Of a DNA stretch of 64,000 nucleotides, positions 53,670 through 62,463 are shown one piece after another. The DNA comes from Pelagerythrobacter marensis. GTDB lineage: Bacteria > Pseudomonadota > Alphaproteobacteria > Sphingomonadales > Sphingomonadaceae. The stretch is from positions 2,233,001 through 2,297,000 of the forward strand of contig NZ_CP144918.1 in assembly GCF_036700095.1 (NCBI RefSeq), read 5' to 3'. The notes under the pieces were generated by a model. It saw nothing but the letters and a program-made list of their open reading frames with translations. It was not told where the DNA came from and did no database searches. The translations under genes were made by a program, and so were the position numbers. How positions within the stretch are numbered: position 1 is the stretch's first letter; the number at the start of each line of letters is the position of its first letter.

Positions 53670-55382
53670 TTACCTCTTGAGATTAGGAGTGCCATTCTTC
53701 GCAGCGCAATAGTTGGCCACAGCATGTGCCATGCCTCCGAAAATAAGTGCCCCAACCAGATTATTGAACGTCGGGTTATCTCCTGACCCCGTTCCGGTTA
53801 TGTTGATGGATGAATATCCTCCGCCAAGATCATTGACTCGAATCTCCACCCTCCCAGGATGGAACCGATGATCAGGCCCAGTGACATTGGTGATCGTGCG
53901 ACTTCTAGGATCGACTGTCTGGGTTATAGGATCGCCAAGGGGCGCGAGAGTGAGATCGTGAGTGCCAGATCGGGCGAAAGGCGCTCCGGGTGCTGAATTT
54001 CCGGCACCTCTAACGGCCCCAAAAGCGCTGTCGGCTGAACACTGGGTGACCACGCTGATATTATACCGATGCGTATTTTGCGGCAGACGTCCACCGCCGA
54101 AACCATCTTCGGGTGAGGGTGAGGGGGCTGGCCCGCTGGGAGGAATGATGCCTTCACCTCCGTTGTCTTTGCCTCCGCTCCCTCCACCACGGCCAGTGTC
54201 AGCGCAGACCACAACATGGTGGTCCCATTGCTTTGTTTCCGAGTTCCAGACCCATTCGACCCCGCTTTTGCAAAGCCCCAGCGAATCGACGAAGTTAGCC
54301 GGATCGCTGCCCACATAGTTGTAGAGGTTCATCCCGTCGGCATATCCGATGGGATCGGTCTGGAGGAACCGGCCGAGGGTGGGCGAGTACATACGCGCCT
54401 TGTAGTAGTAGAGGCCCGCTTCCTCCAGCCACACCTGCCCGGTGTACTGGAACCGCCCGAGGTTGTCGTCGGCAGGGATGCCATACTCGTCGTAGGCATT
54501 GGCCCCGAGCAGCGCTCCGCTCGCATTCGACACCGCGATGATCGAGCCACGCTCGTCGGCGTGGAGGAACCGGCGGTTCGTCGTGCCTGAGCCTTCGTAC
54601 CACACGATCGGGCTGTCGATCCCGGGGCCGTGGACATAGCGCCGCAGCAGCTGGTTCGAGGTATTGTACTCCCCGATCATCGCGATCCCGTCATAGCCGA
54701 ACCGCGTGGTCGGGCCACCGCTGGTGAGGTCGTCCACCTGCCACAACCGCCCGAGCGGATCGTAGGCCAAGCTCGCTGCACCCGTGACCCCGGTCAGCAG
54801 GTTCTCGCTGGTATAGGCGAACGTATCGGTCCCCGAGTTGGTCAGGTTGCCGCGCGTATCGTAGGACAGCGTAACGCCGCCTGCGCTGGTCAACTGGTTG
54901 CGGCCGTTGACCGTGTAGGTCCGGTCGACATTGTAGAGCCCGTCGAACGCATAGGCATCGTTCGACTGTGTGGTCTGCATCAGCTGCCCGGCGGGGTTGT
55001 AGGTAAAGCCGCGCGTGTTGTCGGCCGATGTCCCTGCAAGGTTGGCCGCAATCGACGACAGCCGCCCCACAGGATCGAACGCCAGCGACTGGCTTGCACC
55101 GTTGGCGAACGTCACCCCGGTCGGCTCGCCTTGCGTATTGTAGCCGTAGCTTGCCAGCACGGTGGAGCCGTTCTCGCGGATGGCCTTGATCGATCCGTCG
55201 GTGTGGTATTCGTAGGTGACATAGAATCCGTCAGGCCAGGTCATCCGCGTGCGGCGACCGGCGGTGTCATACTGATAGCCGACCGTCCCCAGCGGTCCCG
55301 ACTGGCCGGTGTTGCGCCCCAGCGCATCGTGCGCGAACGCCAGCGTCTGGCCGCCTTGCACCGCGCTCGTCAGCCGGTTCAT
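53670..55382 (-). CDS. Displaced RHS core plus tip, copy B
   Basis: A 570-residue frame starting inside RHS YD repeats (MNRLTSAVQGGQTLAFAHDA) and ending in a tip different from copies A and C. The core end reads DPANFVDSLGL, with serine for the proline of the other copies (one base change). After the seam GFGGGRLP the tip is about 135 residues, with PDHRFHPGRVEIRVNDLGGG and PTFNNLVGALIFGGMAHAV. It has no signal or own promoter that I can see, and its 5' end is an abrupt homology break at 55413. Confidence 0.75.
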   Translation of the reverse strand: MNRLTSAVQGGQTLAFAHDALGRNTGQSGPLGTVGYQYDTAGRRTRMTWPDGFYVTYEYHTDGSIKAIRENGSTVLASYGYNTQGEPTGVTFANGASQSLAFDPVGRLSSIAANLAGTSADNTRGFTYNPAGQLMQTTQSNDAYAFDGLYNVDRTYTVNGRNQLTSAGGVTLSYDTRGNLTNSGTDTFAYTSENLLTGVTGAASLAYDPLGRLWQVDDLTSGGPTTRFGYDGIAMIGEYNTSNQLLRRYVHGPGIDSPIVWYEGSGTTNRRFLHADERGSIIAVSNASGALLGANAYDEYGIPADDNLGRFQYTGQVWLEEAGLYYYKARMYSPTLGRFLQTDPIGYADGMNLYNYVGSDPANFVDSLGLCKSGVEWVWNSETKQWDHHVVVCADTGRGGGSGGKDNGGEGIIPPSGPAPSPSPEDGFGGGRLPQNTHRYNISVVTQCSADSAFGAVRGAGNSAPGAPFARSGTHDLTLAPLGDPITQTVDPRSRTITNVTGPDHRFHPGRVEIRVNDLGGGYSSINITGTGSGDNPTFNNLVGALIFGGMAHAVANYCAAKNGTPNLKR

Positions 55383-55413
55383 CAGATCGTAGCCGTAGGT
55401 CGCATCGGGCTCG
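54081..55413. repeat. Direct repeat of RHS core, copy B
   Basis: Homologous to 56209-57486 over its whole length and near-identical to copy C over 54081-54973. The match to copy A ends at GCATCGGGCTCG (55402-55413). Same orientation as both, so recombination can swap tips. Confidence 0.85.
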
Positions 55414-55517
55414 TGCTCTGCGCTCGCAATTCCTTGAGCCTGGCTTGGATGTCGTCAGCAAGTCCTTCATAATAGCCCTGCACCTGTGCGAAGCCCTCCG
55501 AAGCAGAAAAGCAGCAT
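55414..55517. other. Fragment between copy B and immunity gene A
   Basis: About 100 bases that are not RHS. On the minus strand, FAQVQGYYEGLADDIQARL can be read without a start, suggesting the tail of a lost tip or partner gene. No function assigned. Confidence 0.3.
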
Positions 55518-55754
55518 TCAGTCCTCTATGAAAGATTCGATGATCTTCTCTTTTATGAACTTCATCGCCAAATATACGATGTAAGAGAGGAATAGAAAGC
55601 CTCCAAAAAGGGCTAATAGAACAGGGAGCGACGGAGCGCTCGGATCGTCGGTGAATGCGACAATCGCAATAACTACGACGCCTAGGGAAAGCACGCCGAC
55701 CATGATTGCGAGCGTCCATTTCCAAATGGCTTCAGCGAGCGCCCTTTTAACCAT
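55518..55754 (-). CDS. Small membrane protein, candidate immunity protein of the full-length RHS
   Basis: A 78-residue protein with two predicted membrane helices (about 13-34 and 43-64) and a charged C-terminus. It starts directly at the stop of the large RHS gene. Its position is that of an immunity gene; no family recognised. Membrane location hints that the cognate tip attacks the inner membrane. Confidence 0.55.
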   Translation of the reverse strand: MVKRALAEAIWKWTLAIMVGVLSLGVVVIAIVAFTDDPSAPSLPVLLALFGGFLFLSYIVYLAMKFIKEKIIESFIED

Positions 55755-58700
55755 CTACTGACATCCAAGCTGTGGCGTTGATATAGTACCGGAAAACCGT
55801 TGTCCTACTGCACCATAGGCTCCCGCAGCAAGTCTGCCTCCGGACCCACTCCAGTCAGCGGGCTTGTCGTTGAGGGGACGAACAATCTCAACGCCGAGAC
55901 CATCACCAGCCCCACCTTGCAAAACAGTGTCCGAAGAGCCGCTGAGAATATTTGCGGGACCATCACTTCCGCTCATGCCGAAGTTTGGGCCAGCTCCTGC
56001 AAAAAGCCCTAATCCAGCGAGAGGGGTGATCGAGCCTGAAATCGAGAGCTGTGACCCTCGAAGGCTTGGCCTCCCATTGGCATCGGTCGGTATATTAATA
56101 GCCCCGGAAACGCCTAGGGATAAACCGACAATTCCTAGAAAGCCCGTTGCTCCCGTACCAACATCGAGTTTCAGACCAGGTCTGGTAGGACATGGCTCAT
56201 CCCTTTGCGGCGGCAGACGCCCGCCACCGAAGCCGCCGCCAGAGGGTGAAGGGAAAGAGTGCCCCGAAGACCACGGCCAGATTGATGGCCTTCTTTTTGG
56301 AGCCGTTACGCAAATTTGTCCTTCGTGCGGGGGTGGGCAGTTCTCCAACCCCAACGGATCGACGAAGTTGACCGGATCGCTGCCCACATAGTTGTAGAGG
56401 TTCATCCCATCGGCATATCCGATGGGGTCGGTCTGAAGGAACCGGCCGAGGGTGGGCGAGTACATACGCGCCTTGTAGTAGTACAAGCCCGCTTCCTCCA
56501 GCCACACCTGCCCGGTGTACTGGAACCGCCCGAGGTTGTCCGAGCCAGGGATGCCATACTCGTCATAGGCATTGGCCCTGAGCAGCGCTCCGCTCGCATT
56601 CGACACCGCGATGATCGAGCCACGCTCGTCGGCGTGGAGGAACCGACGGTTCGTCGTGCCAGAGCCTTCGTACCACACGATCGGGCTGTCGATCCCGGGG
56701 CCGTGGACATAGCGGCGTTGCAGCTGGTTTGCGGTGTTGTACTCCCCGATCATCGCGATCCCGTCATACCCGAACCGCGTGGTCGCACCGCCGCTGGTGA
56801 GATCACCCACCTGCCACAGCCGGCCGAGCGGATCGTAGACCATGCTCGCTGCACCCGTGACCCCAGTGAGCAGGTTCTCGCTTGTATAGGCGAACGTATC
56901 GGTCCCCGAGTTGGTCAGGTTGCCGCGTGTATCGTAGGACAGCGTGACACCGCCCGCACTGGTCAACTGGTTGCGGCCGTTGACCGTGTAGACCCGGTCG
57001 ACATTGTAGAGTCCGTCGAACGCATAGGCATCGTTCGACTGTGTGGTCTGCGTCAACTGCCCGGCGGGGTTGTAGGTAAAGCCGCGCGTGTTGTCGGCCG
57101 AAGTCCCGGCTAGGTTCGCCACGATCGACGACAACCGCCCCACCGGATCGAACGCCACCGCCTGGCTTGCACCGTTGGCGAACGTCACCCCGGTCGGCCG
57201 GCCTTGCGCGTTATAGCCGTAGCTTGCCAGCACGGTGGAGCCGTTCTCGCGGATCGTCTTGATCGAGCCATCGGTGTGATACTCGTAGGTGACATAGAAT
57301 CCGTCAGGCCAGGTCATCCGCGTGCGGCGACCGGCGGTGTCATACTGATAGCCGACCGTCCCCAGCGGTCCCGACTGGCCGGTGTTGCGCCCCAGCGCAT
57401 CGTGCGCGAACGCCAGCGTCTGGCCGCTTTGCACCGCGCTCGTCAGCCGGTTCATCAGGTCGTAGCCGTAGGTCGCATCGGGCTCGCTGCCGGGCAGGTT
57501 CTTGGAGATCAGCCGGTTCAGCGCATCGTAGCCATAACCGATCGTCTGCCCGTCGCGCAGGCGGCGCGCGGTGACGTTGCCCGCTGCATCGTAGGTCAGC
57601 TGTTCGTAGTCCGAGGCGTTGGACGTGTTCTTCGTCGTCGGATGCGGATAGCGCGTCTGCCGCAGCCGGTCGTGCCCGTCGTAGATATAGGTCGTGCGGT
57701 TGCTCTCGCCATCGGTGAGAGTCTGGGTACGTCCGTTGGGCGTGAACGTCGCCACGAACTCGTTCGAGACCGCGGTGCTTCCCACGCCGCTCTCGACACG
57801 AACGACACGGTCATCGCCATCGTAGTGGTTTCTCGTGATCCGGTCGGGCCCGTTCGCCCCCGTGGTCGACATCGTGCAGGCCGAAGCCGGGAGCGAGGCC
57901 CACACCGCCGGGTTCATCCGAACGGCCGTGCAGGTCAGGCGATTCTGCGTGTCGTAGCTGTATTGAGTAAGCTGGTAGATTACACCACCCGACACCAGCT
58001 TCTGCACCGCCAGGTTGCCCTTCGTGTCGTAGACGTTCTCGACCGACTGGTTGACTGTCATCGCGTTCAGGGCTGCCTCGGTCGTGCCGGAAGCGGTGCC
58101 GAACTCGCCTTTGATCAGTCGGTTGCCGGAATCGTACGTGTAACGTGCTGCCCCACGTCTGATGGCGCCCGAGCCATCGGGATCAGGACCAATAATGCCG
58201 CGGCGGCGATCCAGCGTGTCGTAGAAATAGTGCGTCGTGTCCGCCGACCCGGGCAGGGGCCCGTCCTCGCTGATCAGGTTGTCGCGCCCATCGTACGCGA
58301 ACGCGGTCGTTGCGCTGATTGCGCCATCGCCCGATGACACCGTCACGCTGCTCGGCAGAAGGTTTGGGGTGTCGTAGGCGATTGCAACGCGCTGCTCGTT
58401 CGCCGTGCCCGAACAAGTCGCGGCGGTGGCGCACGTGCGGATCAGCGTCATCTTCCATTGCGGCGTCAACTGATTAAGAAGACTCCCGCCTGAGCCCCTC
58501 TTTTTCGCATAGAGCGATGAATAACTGTAATCGATCGTAGGGCGAGGTTGACCCGAAGCCGGGGCAGGCCGCTGAACCCGCGTCACCAGACCATGCGCAG
58601 CACCGTAAGTGTAATCGGTCCGTTTGCCGCGCTCGTCGATCGTGTAGTTCGGCTTGTTGCATTTCAGGGGGTTGGTGCAGGTCGCATCGAACCCGGCACT

Positions 58701-60023
58701 GCTGACAATATTGGCCACACCCGAACCAGGTTTGCCAACCCGGGTCGTGGTTGTGATATTCCCTCGCGCGTCGCGTGCGTACTCGACATAGTTGCCTTCC
58801 TCGAACGTGATTCGGATCAAGCGGCCGTTTGCATCGTAATCGAACTCTGTCGTACTGCCTGAAGCATCGGTGATACTCGTCGGCCTTCCGGTATTGGGAT
58901 CGGATATGACTTCGCCATCCGAGCCGCCCGCATCGCCCATGTCGACGACGGTGTCTCCGCCGCTCGAACTCCAGCTGTATGACTTTGTCTCGCCATCGTC
59001 CGTAATCGACGTGACGCGGTTCGAAGTGTCGCGGGTGATGATCAGCGAGTCCGTACTGTGTCCCGGCTTCCGCACGGAGAGGCCCGAAGCGGTGCTCGTG
59101 ATACGCCAGTTGCCGGCCCGGCTGTTGTTGATCTCGAGAACGTTTGCCGAGGGGCGATTGTAGGTCACCTTCGGCCAGGTCGAAGCGACGGTTCCGCATC
59201 CAAACGTAGAGCATGTCTCTTGCGAAGTATCGACGAACGTAACCGATTCTCGCTCGAACCAGTCTGGCGCGGGGAATCCGCCATTGTAACTCGATTGATC
59301 GGACTTGAAATCGACCAGCATCGCGTAGCTGGAATTGCTCATGACCGATTTCATGCGGATCGGAGCGAAACAGGTGTAGTTACCGCTGCCGTCGGGGATA
59401 ACCAACTGCCCGTTCCTGTAGCACCTAACCGGCACGTCCCAGTTTAGGGTATAAACGGTCCCGTCCGGCCGCGAGATCGACACGGGCAAACCGCAATCTG
59501 CGTTTGAGTTGCACCCGGCCCCGCCGTACTGCATACCCGGTTCTCCGAACCCATATCCAAGGTTTTCCGGCTTTGAATAGTTGATCTGGGTTCCATCAGG
59601 CGCCGTATATCTCCAGCCCTCGGTTGTATTAACCAATGTGCCGCCATTCGCCTTAACAGCTGTCCAGGAGCCACCTTGCTGAATAAATTTGTCGGCAATC
59701 TTCCCCAGGCTGATGGTCGCACTGGATTGGCTGCCGGAAGTCTGGACCCGAAGCGTACCCGTCCAATTGTCCTGGAGGCCGCTCTGCCCGTAGTAGCGCA
59801 CCAGCGCGACGCCGCCATCCTCGGGACCGATCCGTCCTTCAACAATATCGAGATAGTACCTTCCCGTAACGAGATCGACGCCGTGCTCCTCCGTATTGAC
59901 GTATGGGTCGGGTGTAGCTGCCTCCTGTTGCGCCAGTGCCGGCGCCGCAAGGCCTGCGCAAAGCACGGTCGTGGTATAAAGAACTGCGCGCTGCAGTGCG
60001 CGAAATCTGCGCCCCCTGTACAT
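55755..60023 (-). CDS. Full-length secreted RHS/YD-repeat protein, copy A
   Basis: A 1,422-residue protein. A Sec signal (basic start RGRRFRALQR, hydrophobic residues to about 31, cleavage near ALAQQ) exports it. DPYVNTEEHGVDLVTGRYYL opens the mature part; tens of YD repeats form the shell; the core end NLYNYVGSDPVNFVDPLGL is followed by a linker, the seam GFGGGRLPPQ and a glycine-rich tip of about 150 residues of unknown activity. No PAAR or VgrG part is present. ATG 60023 has a G-run before it. Likely a polymorphic toxin used against neighbouring cells. Confidence 0.9.
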   Translation of the reverse strand: MYRGRRFRALQRAVLYTTTVLCAGLAAPALAQQEAATPDPYVNTEEHGVDLVTGRYYLDIVEGRIGPEDGGVALVRYYGQSGLQDNWTGTLRVQTSGSQSSATISLGKIADKFIQQGGSWTAVKANGGTLVNTTEGWRYTAPDGTQINYSKPENLGYGFGEPGMQYGGAGCNSNADCGLPVSISRPDGTVYTLNWDVPVRCYRNGQLVIPDGSGNYTCFAPIRMKSVMSNSSYAMLVDFKSDQSSYNGGFPAPDWFERESVTFVDTSQETCSTFGCGTVASTWPKVTYNRPSANVLEINNSRAGNWRITSTASGLSVRKPGHSTDSLIITRDTSNRVTSITDDGETKSYSWSSSGGDTVVDMGDAGGSDGEVISDPNTGRPTSITDASGSTTEFDYDANGRLIRITFEEGNYVEYARDARGNITTTTRVGKPGSGVANIVSSAGFDATCTNPLKCNKPNYTIDERGKRTDYTYGAAHGLVTRVQRPAPASGQPRPTIDYSYSSLYAKKRGSGGSLLNQLTPQWKMTLIRTCATAATCSGTANEQRVAIAYDTPNLLPSSVTVSSGDGAISATTAFAYDGRDNLISEDGPLPGSADTTHYFYDTLDRRRGIIGPDPDGSGAIRRGAARYTYDSGNRLIKGEFGTASGTTEAALNAMTVNQSVENVYDTKGNLAVQKLVSGGVIYQLTQYSYDTQNRLTCTAVRMNPAVWASLPASACTMSTTGANGPDRITRNHYDGDDRVVRVESGVGSTAVSNEFVATFTPNGRTQTLTDGESNRTTYIYDGHDRLRQTRYPHPTTKNTSNASDYEQLTYDAAGNVTARRLRDGQTIGYGYDALNRLISKNLPGSEPDATYGYDLMNRLTSAVQSGQTLAFAHDALGRNTGQSGPLGTVGYQYDTAGRRTRMTWPDGFYVTYEYHTDGSIKTIRENGSTVLASYGYNAQGRPTGVTFANGASQAVAFDPVGRLSSIVANLAGTSADNTRGFTYNPAGQLTQTTQSNDAYAFDGLYNVDRVYTVNGRNQLTSAGGVTLSYDTRGNLTNSGTDTFAYTSENLLTGVTGAASMVYDPLGRLWQVGDLTSGGATTRFGYDGIAMIGEYNTANQLQRRYVHGPGIDSPIVWYEGSGTTNRRFLHADERGSIIAVSNASGALLRANAYDEYGIPGSDNLGRFQYTGQVWLEEAGLYYYKARMYSPTLGRFLQTDPIGYADGMNLYNYVGSDPVNFVDPLGLENCPPPHEGQICVTAPKRRPSIWPWSSGHSFPSPSGGGFGGGRLPPQRDEPCPTRPGLKLDVGTGATGFLGIVGLSLGVSGAINIPTDANGRPSLRGSQLSISGSITPLAGLGLFAGAGPNFGMSGSDGPANILSGSSDTVLQGGAGDGLGVEIVRPLNDKPADWSGSGGRLAAGAYGAVGQRFSGTISTPQLGCQ
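56209..57486. repeat. Direct repeat of RHS core, copy A (inside the full-length gene)
   Basis: The 3' part of the intact RHS gene, strongly similar to 54081-55413 with scattered base differences, more than copies B and C differ from each other. The linker region between the core end and the seam is the least alike part. Confidence 0.8.
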
Positions 60024-60089
60024 ATTTCCCCCCTGCGATATTATTCGATTATGCGCTTCGCCCACTGCTTCCAGGGCGTCGATTGCAGA

Positions 60090-60302
60090 TCAGGCCGATG
60101 CCCCGGTGGTCTTTACGCGCTTCCGGTTATCGGCCTTGTCGTGCTGGTATTCTGTATCGACACCGTTATTCACCGTGCCCGACCGTTCGACCTTAACGAG
60201 GCGCCCCTTCGCATCGTAGGTGTAGGTCACTGTCTCGGTTGCCTGTGCCGCGATCGGCAACATGGCCAGGATGGCCCCTGCCAGCGCACCGATTCCCCGC
60301 AT
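60090..60302 (-). CDS. Mini secreted protein with one YD repeat
   Basis: A 70-residue protein: signal peptide (MRGIGALAGAILAMLPIAAQ, cleavage about residue 21) followed by one YD repeat (TYTYDAKGRLVKVERSG) and a charged tail. It lies 66 bases upstream of the full RHS gene on the same strand. It might be a shell cap, chaperone or remnant of an RHS N-terminus. The stretch 60303-60430 upstream contains an AT-rich segment that may hold the promoter of both. Confidence 0.7.
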   Translation of the reverse strand: MRGIGALAGAILAMLPIAAQATETVTYTYDAKGRLVKVERSGTVNNGVDTEYQHDKADNRKRVKTTGASA

Positions 60303-60430
60303 CGCTCCATCCCCCTTTGCTTGCGACTCGACAAGTTTTGCATGGAAGCGAAAAGGTGTGAAGAGGTAATTTAACACTATTGTCAAACTTGGTGCCGGAT
60401 CAGGGAAATCTCATCATAATTTCGGTAACA

Positions 60431-61399
60431 TCAGTCTTTGATGAGCACCTCTGCAACTCTCCGCCGCCCTTCGCGTCTTTCAAGCTGCACGAACACATCG
60501 ACACTTTCGCGCACGTAATGCCGCACATCGTCGCGAGCGAGGCGTGATCCGGCTTGCAGAACCAGCAGCGTCAGTTGCTCGATCGCGCGCGTCGGCGTGT
60601 CAGCATGGATCGTCGTCATCGAGCCGGGATGGCCGGTATTGACCGCGCGCAGGAATGTGAACGCCTCGCTGCCGCGCAACTCGCCGAGGATGATCCGGTC
60701 GGGCCGCATACGGAGTGCGGCAATCAGCAAATCCTCGGCACCGATCTCGGCCTCGGACAGTTGTCCGCGCGCGGCGATCAGTCCGACCGCATTTTCGTGC
60801 CGGACCTTCATCTCCTCGGTATCTTCGATCAGGATCAGACGTTCGTCGCGCGGGATCTCGGCGAGCAGGGCGTTGAGGAAAGTCGTCTTGCCGGTGCTGG
60901 TCCCGCCCGAGACCACGATATTGCGCCGCTCACGCACGGCAGTGCGCAGGAAGCTTGCCGCCTCGGCTCCGCTCAGGGTACGCCAGTGATGCTCGCGATC
61001 GATCTCCGCCGTGCCGCCTTCGAGTTGTGCGAACGCATCTTCCTCCTCCCAGTCGGCAAGCGAGAGGTCGGCCGAGACGTGGCGGCGGATTGCAAAGACA
61101 TGTCCGCCACGGGTCGCAGGCGGGCCGACCACCTGGACGCGCGAGCCGTCGGGCAGACTCGCGGCGAGAAGCGGCTGTGCGCGGCTGATCCCTTGCGAGG
61201 AATGCGCCGCGACCTGCCGTGCAAGCCGCGCCAGGAGCCGATCGTCGAGCGCGGGCTCCTCGACGCGCTCGATCGTGCCACCCAGGGTTTCGATCCAGAC
61301 CTCGCCCGGACGGTTTATCCAGATGTCGGTGACATCTTCACGCGTGAGCCACGGCGCCAGCGGAGCCAGAAAGCTGTCGAGATAGTAGCCGGCTTCCAC
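60431..61399 (-). CDS. virB11: Type IV secretion ATPase VirB11
   Basis: A 322-residue hexameric ATPase of the secretion channel base. Walker A is SGGTSTGKTT (residues 164-173), LILIEDTEEMKV the Asp box, LIAALRMRPDRIILGELRG the Walker B, and TGHPGSMTTIHADTP the His box. It is the last gene of the leftward virB unit, two bases after virB10. Confidence 0.93.
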   Translation of the reverse strand: MEAGYYLDSFLAPLAPWLTREDVTDIWINRPGEVWIETLGGTIERVEEPALDDRLLARLARQVAAHSSQGISRAQPLLAASLPDGSRVQVVGPPATRGGHVFAIRRHVSADLSLADWEEEDAFAQLEGGTAEIDREHHWRTLSGAEAASFLRTAVRERRNIVVSGGTSTGKTTFLNALLAEIPRDERLILIEDTEEMKVRHENAVGLIAARGQLSEAEIGAEDLLIAALRMRPDRIILGELRGSEAFTFLRAVNTGHPGSMTTIHADTPTRAIEQLTLLVLQAGSRLARDDVRHYVRESVDVFVQLERREGRRRVAEVLIKD

Positions 61400-61401
61400 G
61401 C

Positions 61402-62463
61402 TCAGGAATCGACGGTCGAGAAGTCGAGATCGCGCGCGACGAACACCGAGACGCTCGCGCCGTGCTTGACCTTGAGCGTCCGCTGCACCTGGTCGCCCTG
61501 AGTAACGTCGATATTCTGCGTGGAGCCCGGCAGGGCAACGACCACCCCATCGGTTGCCTTGCGCGTGGCGACGCCCACGCCGATGTCGAGAACGGACTGG
61601 AGGATCGCCCCGCCGAAGCGCTGGAAGAACTTGCCGTCGACTTTCCCGCGAACGCCGGCACGGCCCAGCGGATCGGACGCGGGAGAGTCGAGCGCGATGG
61701 TCACGCCGTCAGGCCGCAGCAGCCGCGTCCAGCGTACGAGCGCGCGGTTCTGGCCCGCCTGGAGGCCGGCTTCGTACTCGCCATAGAGCCTGCTCCCACG
61801 CGGAACGAGCACGCGCGAGCCGTCGAACCCGTAGACATCTCGCTGGACGAGAGCGCGTACGCCGCCGGGCCTCGTCGAATCAAGTGCGGTTTCGAGCACC
61901 GCCGGAATGACAGTGCCTTGCGGCACGGTGAGCGAAGGATTGGCGAGACGACCGGCTCGTACGCGCGCATCGCTCCCGGGCCTGTCGGCGGCGGACGAGG
62001 GCAGCGCCGGCGCTGCCCTCGCTTCGTCGAATACGACCGCTGGCGGCGATGGCGGAGGCGCATAGGGTTCGATCGGTTCGCGCGGAACTTCGACGATACG
62101 CACCTGGGCAGGTGGAGGGGTGAGTTGCGGCTGCGGCCTCGGTGCTGGAGGTGTCGTTGGTGCATCTGCAAGCCGGTCGGGCTCGACCGGGCCGGGATCG
62201 AGAAACTCGCGCGGCAGCGCGAGCGGCGGCGGGGACGAGATACGTGATGCGGAGTCCGGCAGATTGGCGGTTATCGTCGCCCGTTCGATATCGGCGCGGT
62301 TGGCGCTCATGACCGAGAACAACCAGAGGCCGCCGATCAGCAAGGCGGCAAGGAAGAGCCAGAGGCCCAGGTTGCCGGGGCTGGCCCGCGCTACGATCGG
62401 GCGGATATCTTCGCCCGGGCTTTCCTCGATCGGATCCTGAGGGGCCGTCGCGGAATCAGCCAT
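61402..62463 (-). CDS. virB10: Type IV secretion protein VirB10
   Basis: A 353-residue protein that spans both membranes: a helix near residues 34-52 (LWLFLAALLIGGLWLFSVM), a long proline-rich region, then the TrbI-type C-terminal beta barrel (LTVPQGTVIPAVLETALDS, RVLVPRGSRLYGEY, GDQVQRTLKVKHG). ATG 62463 is chosen; the open frame extends 26 codons further within virB9. It overlaps virB9 by eight bases. Confidence 0.93.
   Translation of the reverse strand: MADSATAPQDPIEESPGEDIRPIVARASPGNLGLWLFLAALLIGGLWLFSVMSANRADIERATITANLPDSASRISSPPPLALPREFLDPGPVEPDRLADAPTTPPAPRPQPQLTPPPAQVRIVEVPREPIEPYAPPPSPPAVVFDEARAAPALPSSAADRPGSDARVRAGRLANPSLTVPQGTVIPAVLETALDSTRPGGVRALVQRDVYGFDGSRVLVPRGSRLYGEYEAGLQAGQNRALVRWTRLLRPDGVTIALDSPASDPLGRAGVRGKVDGKFFQRFGGAILQSVLDIGVGVATRKATDGVVVALPGSTQNIDVTQGDQVQRTLKVKHGASVSVFVARDLDFSTVDS

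Noticed and set aside
52150-57486. RHS repeats as a CRISPR array
   Set aside because: Repeats are hundreds of bases long and coding; there are no short regularly spaced repeats or cas genes in the window.
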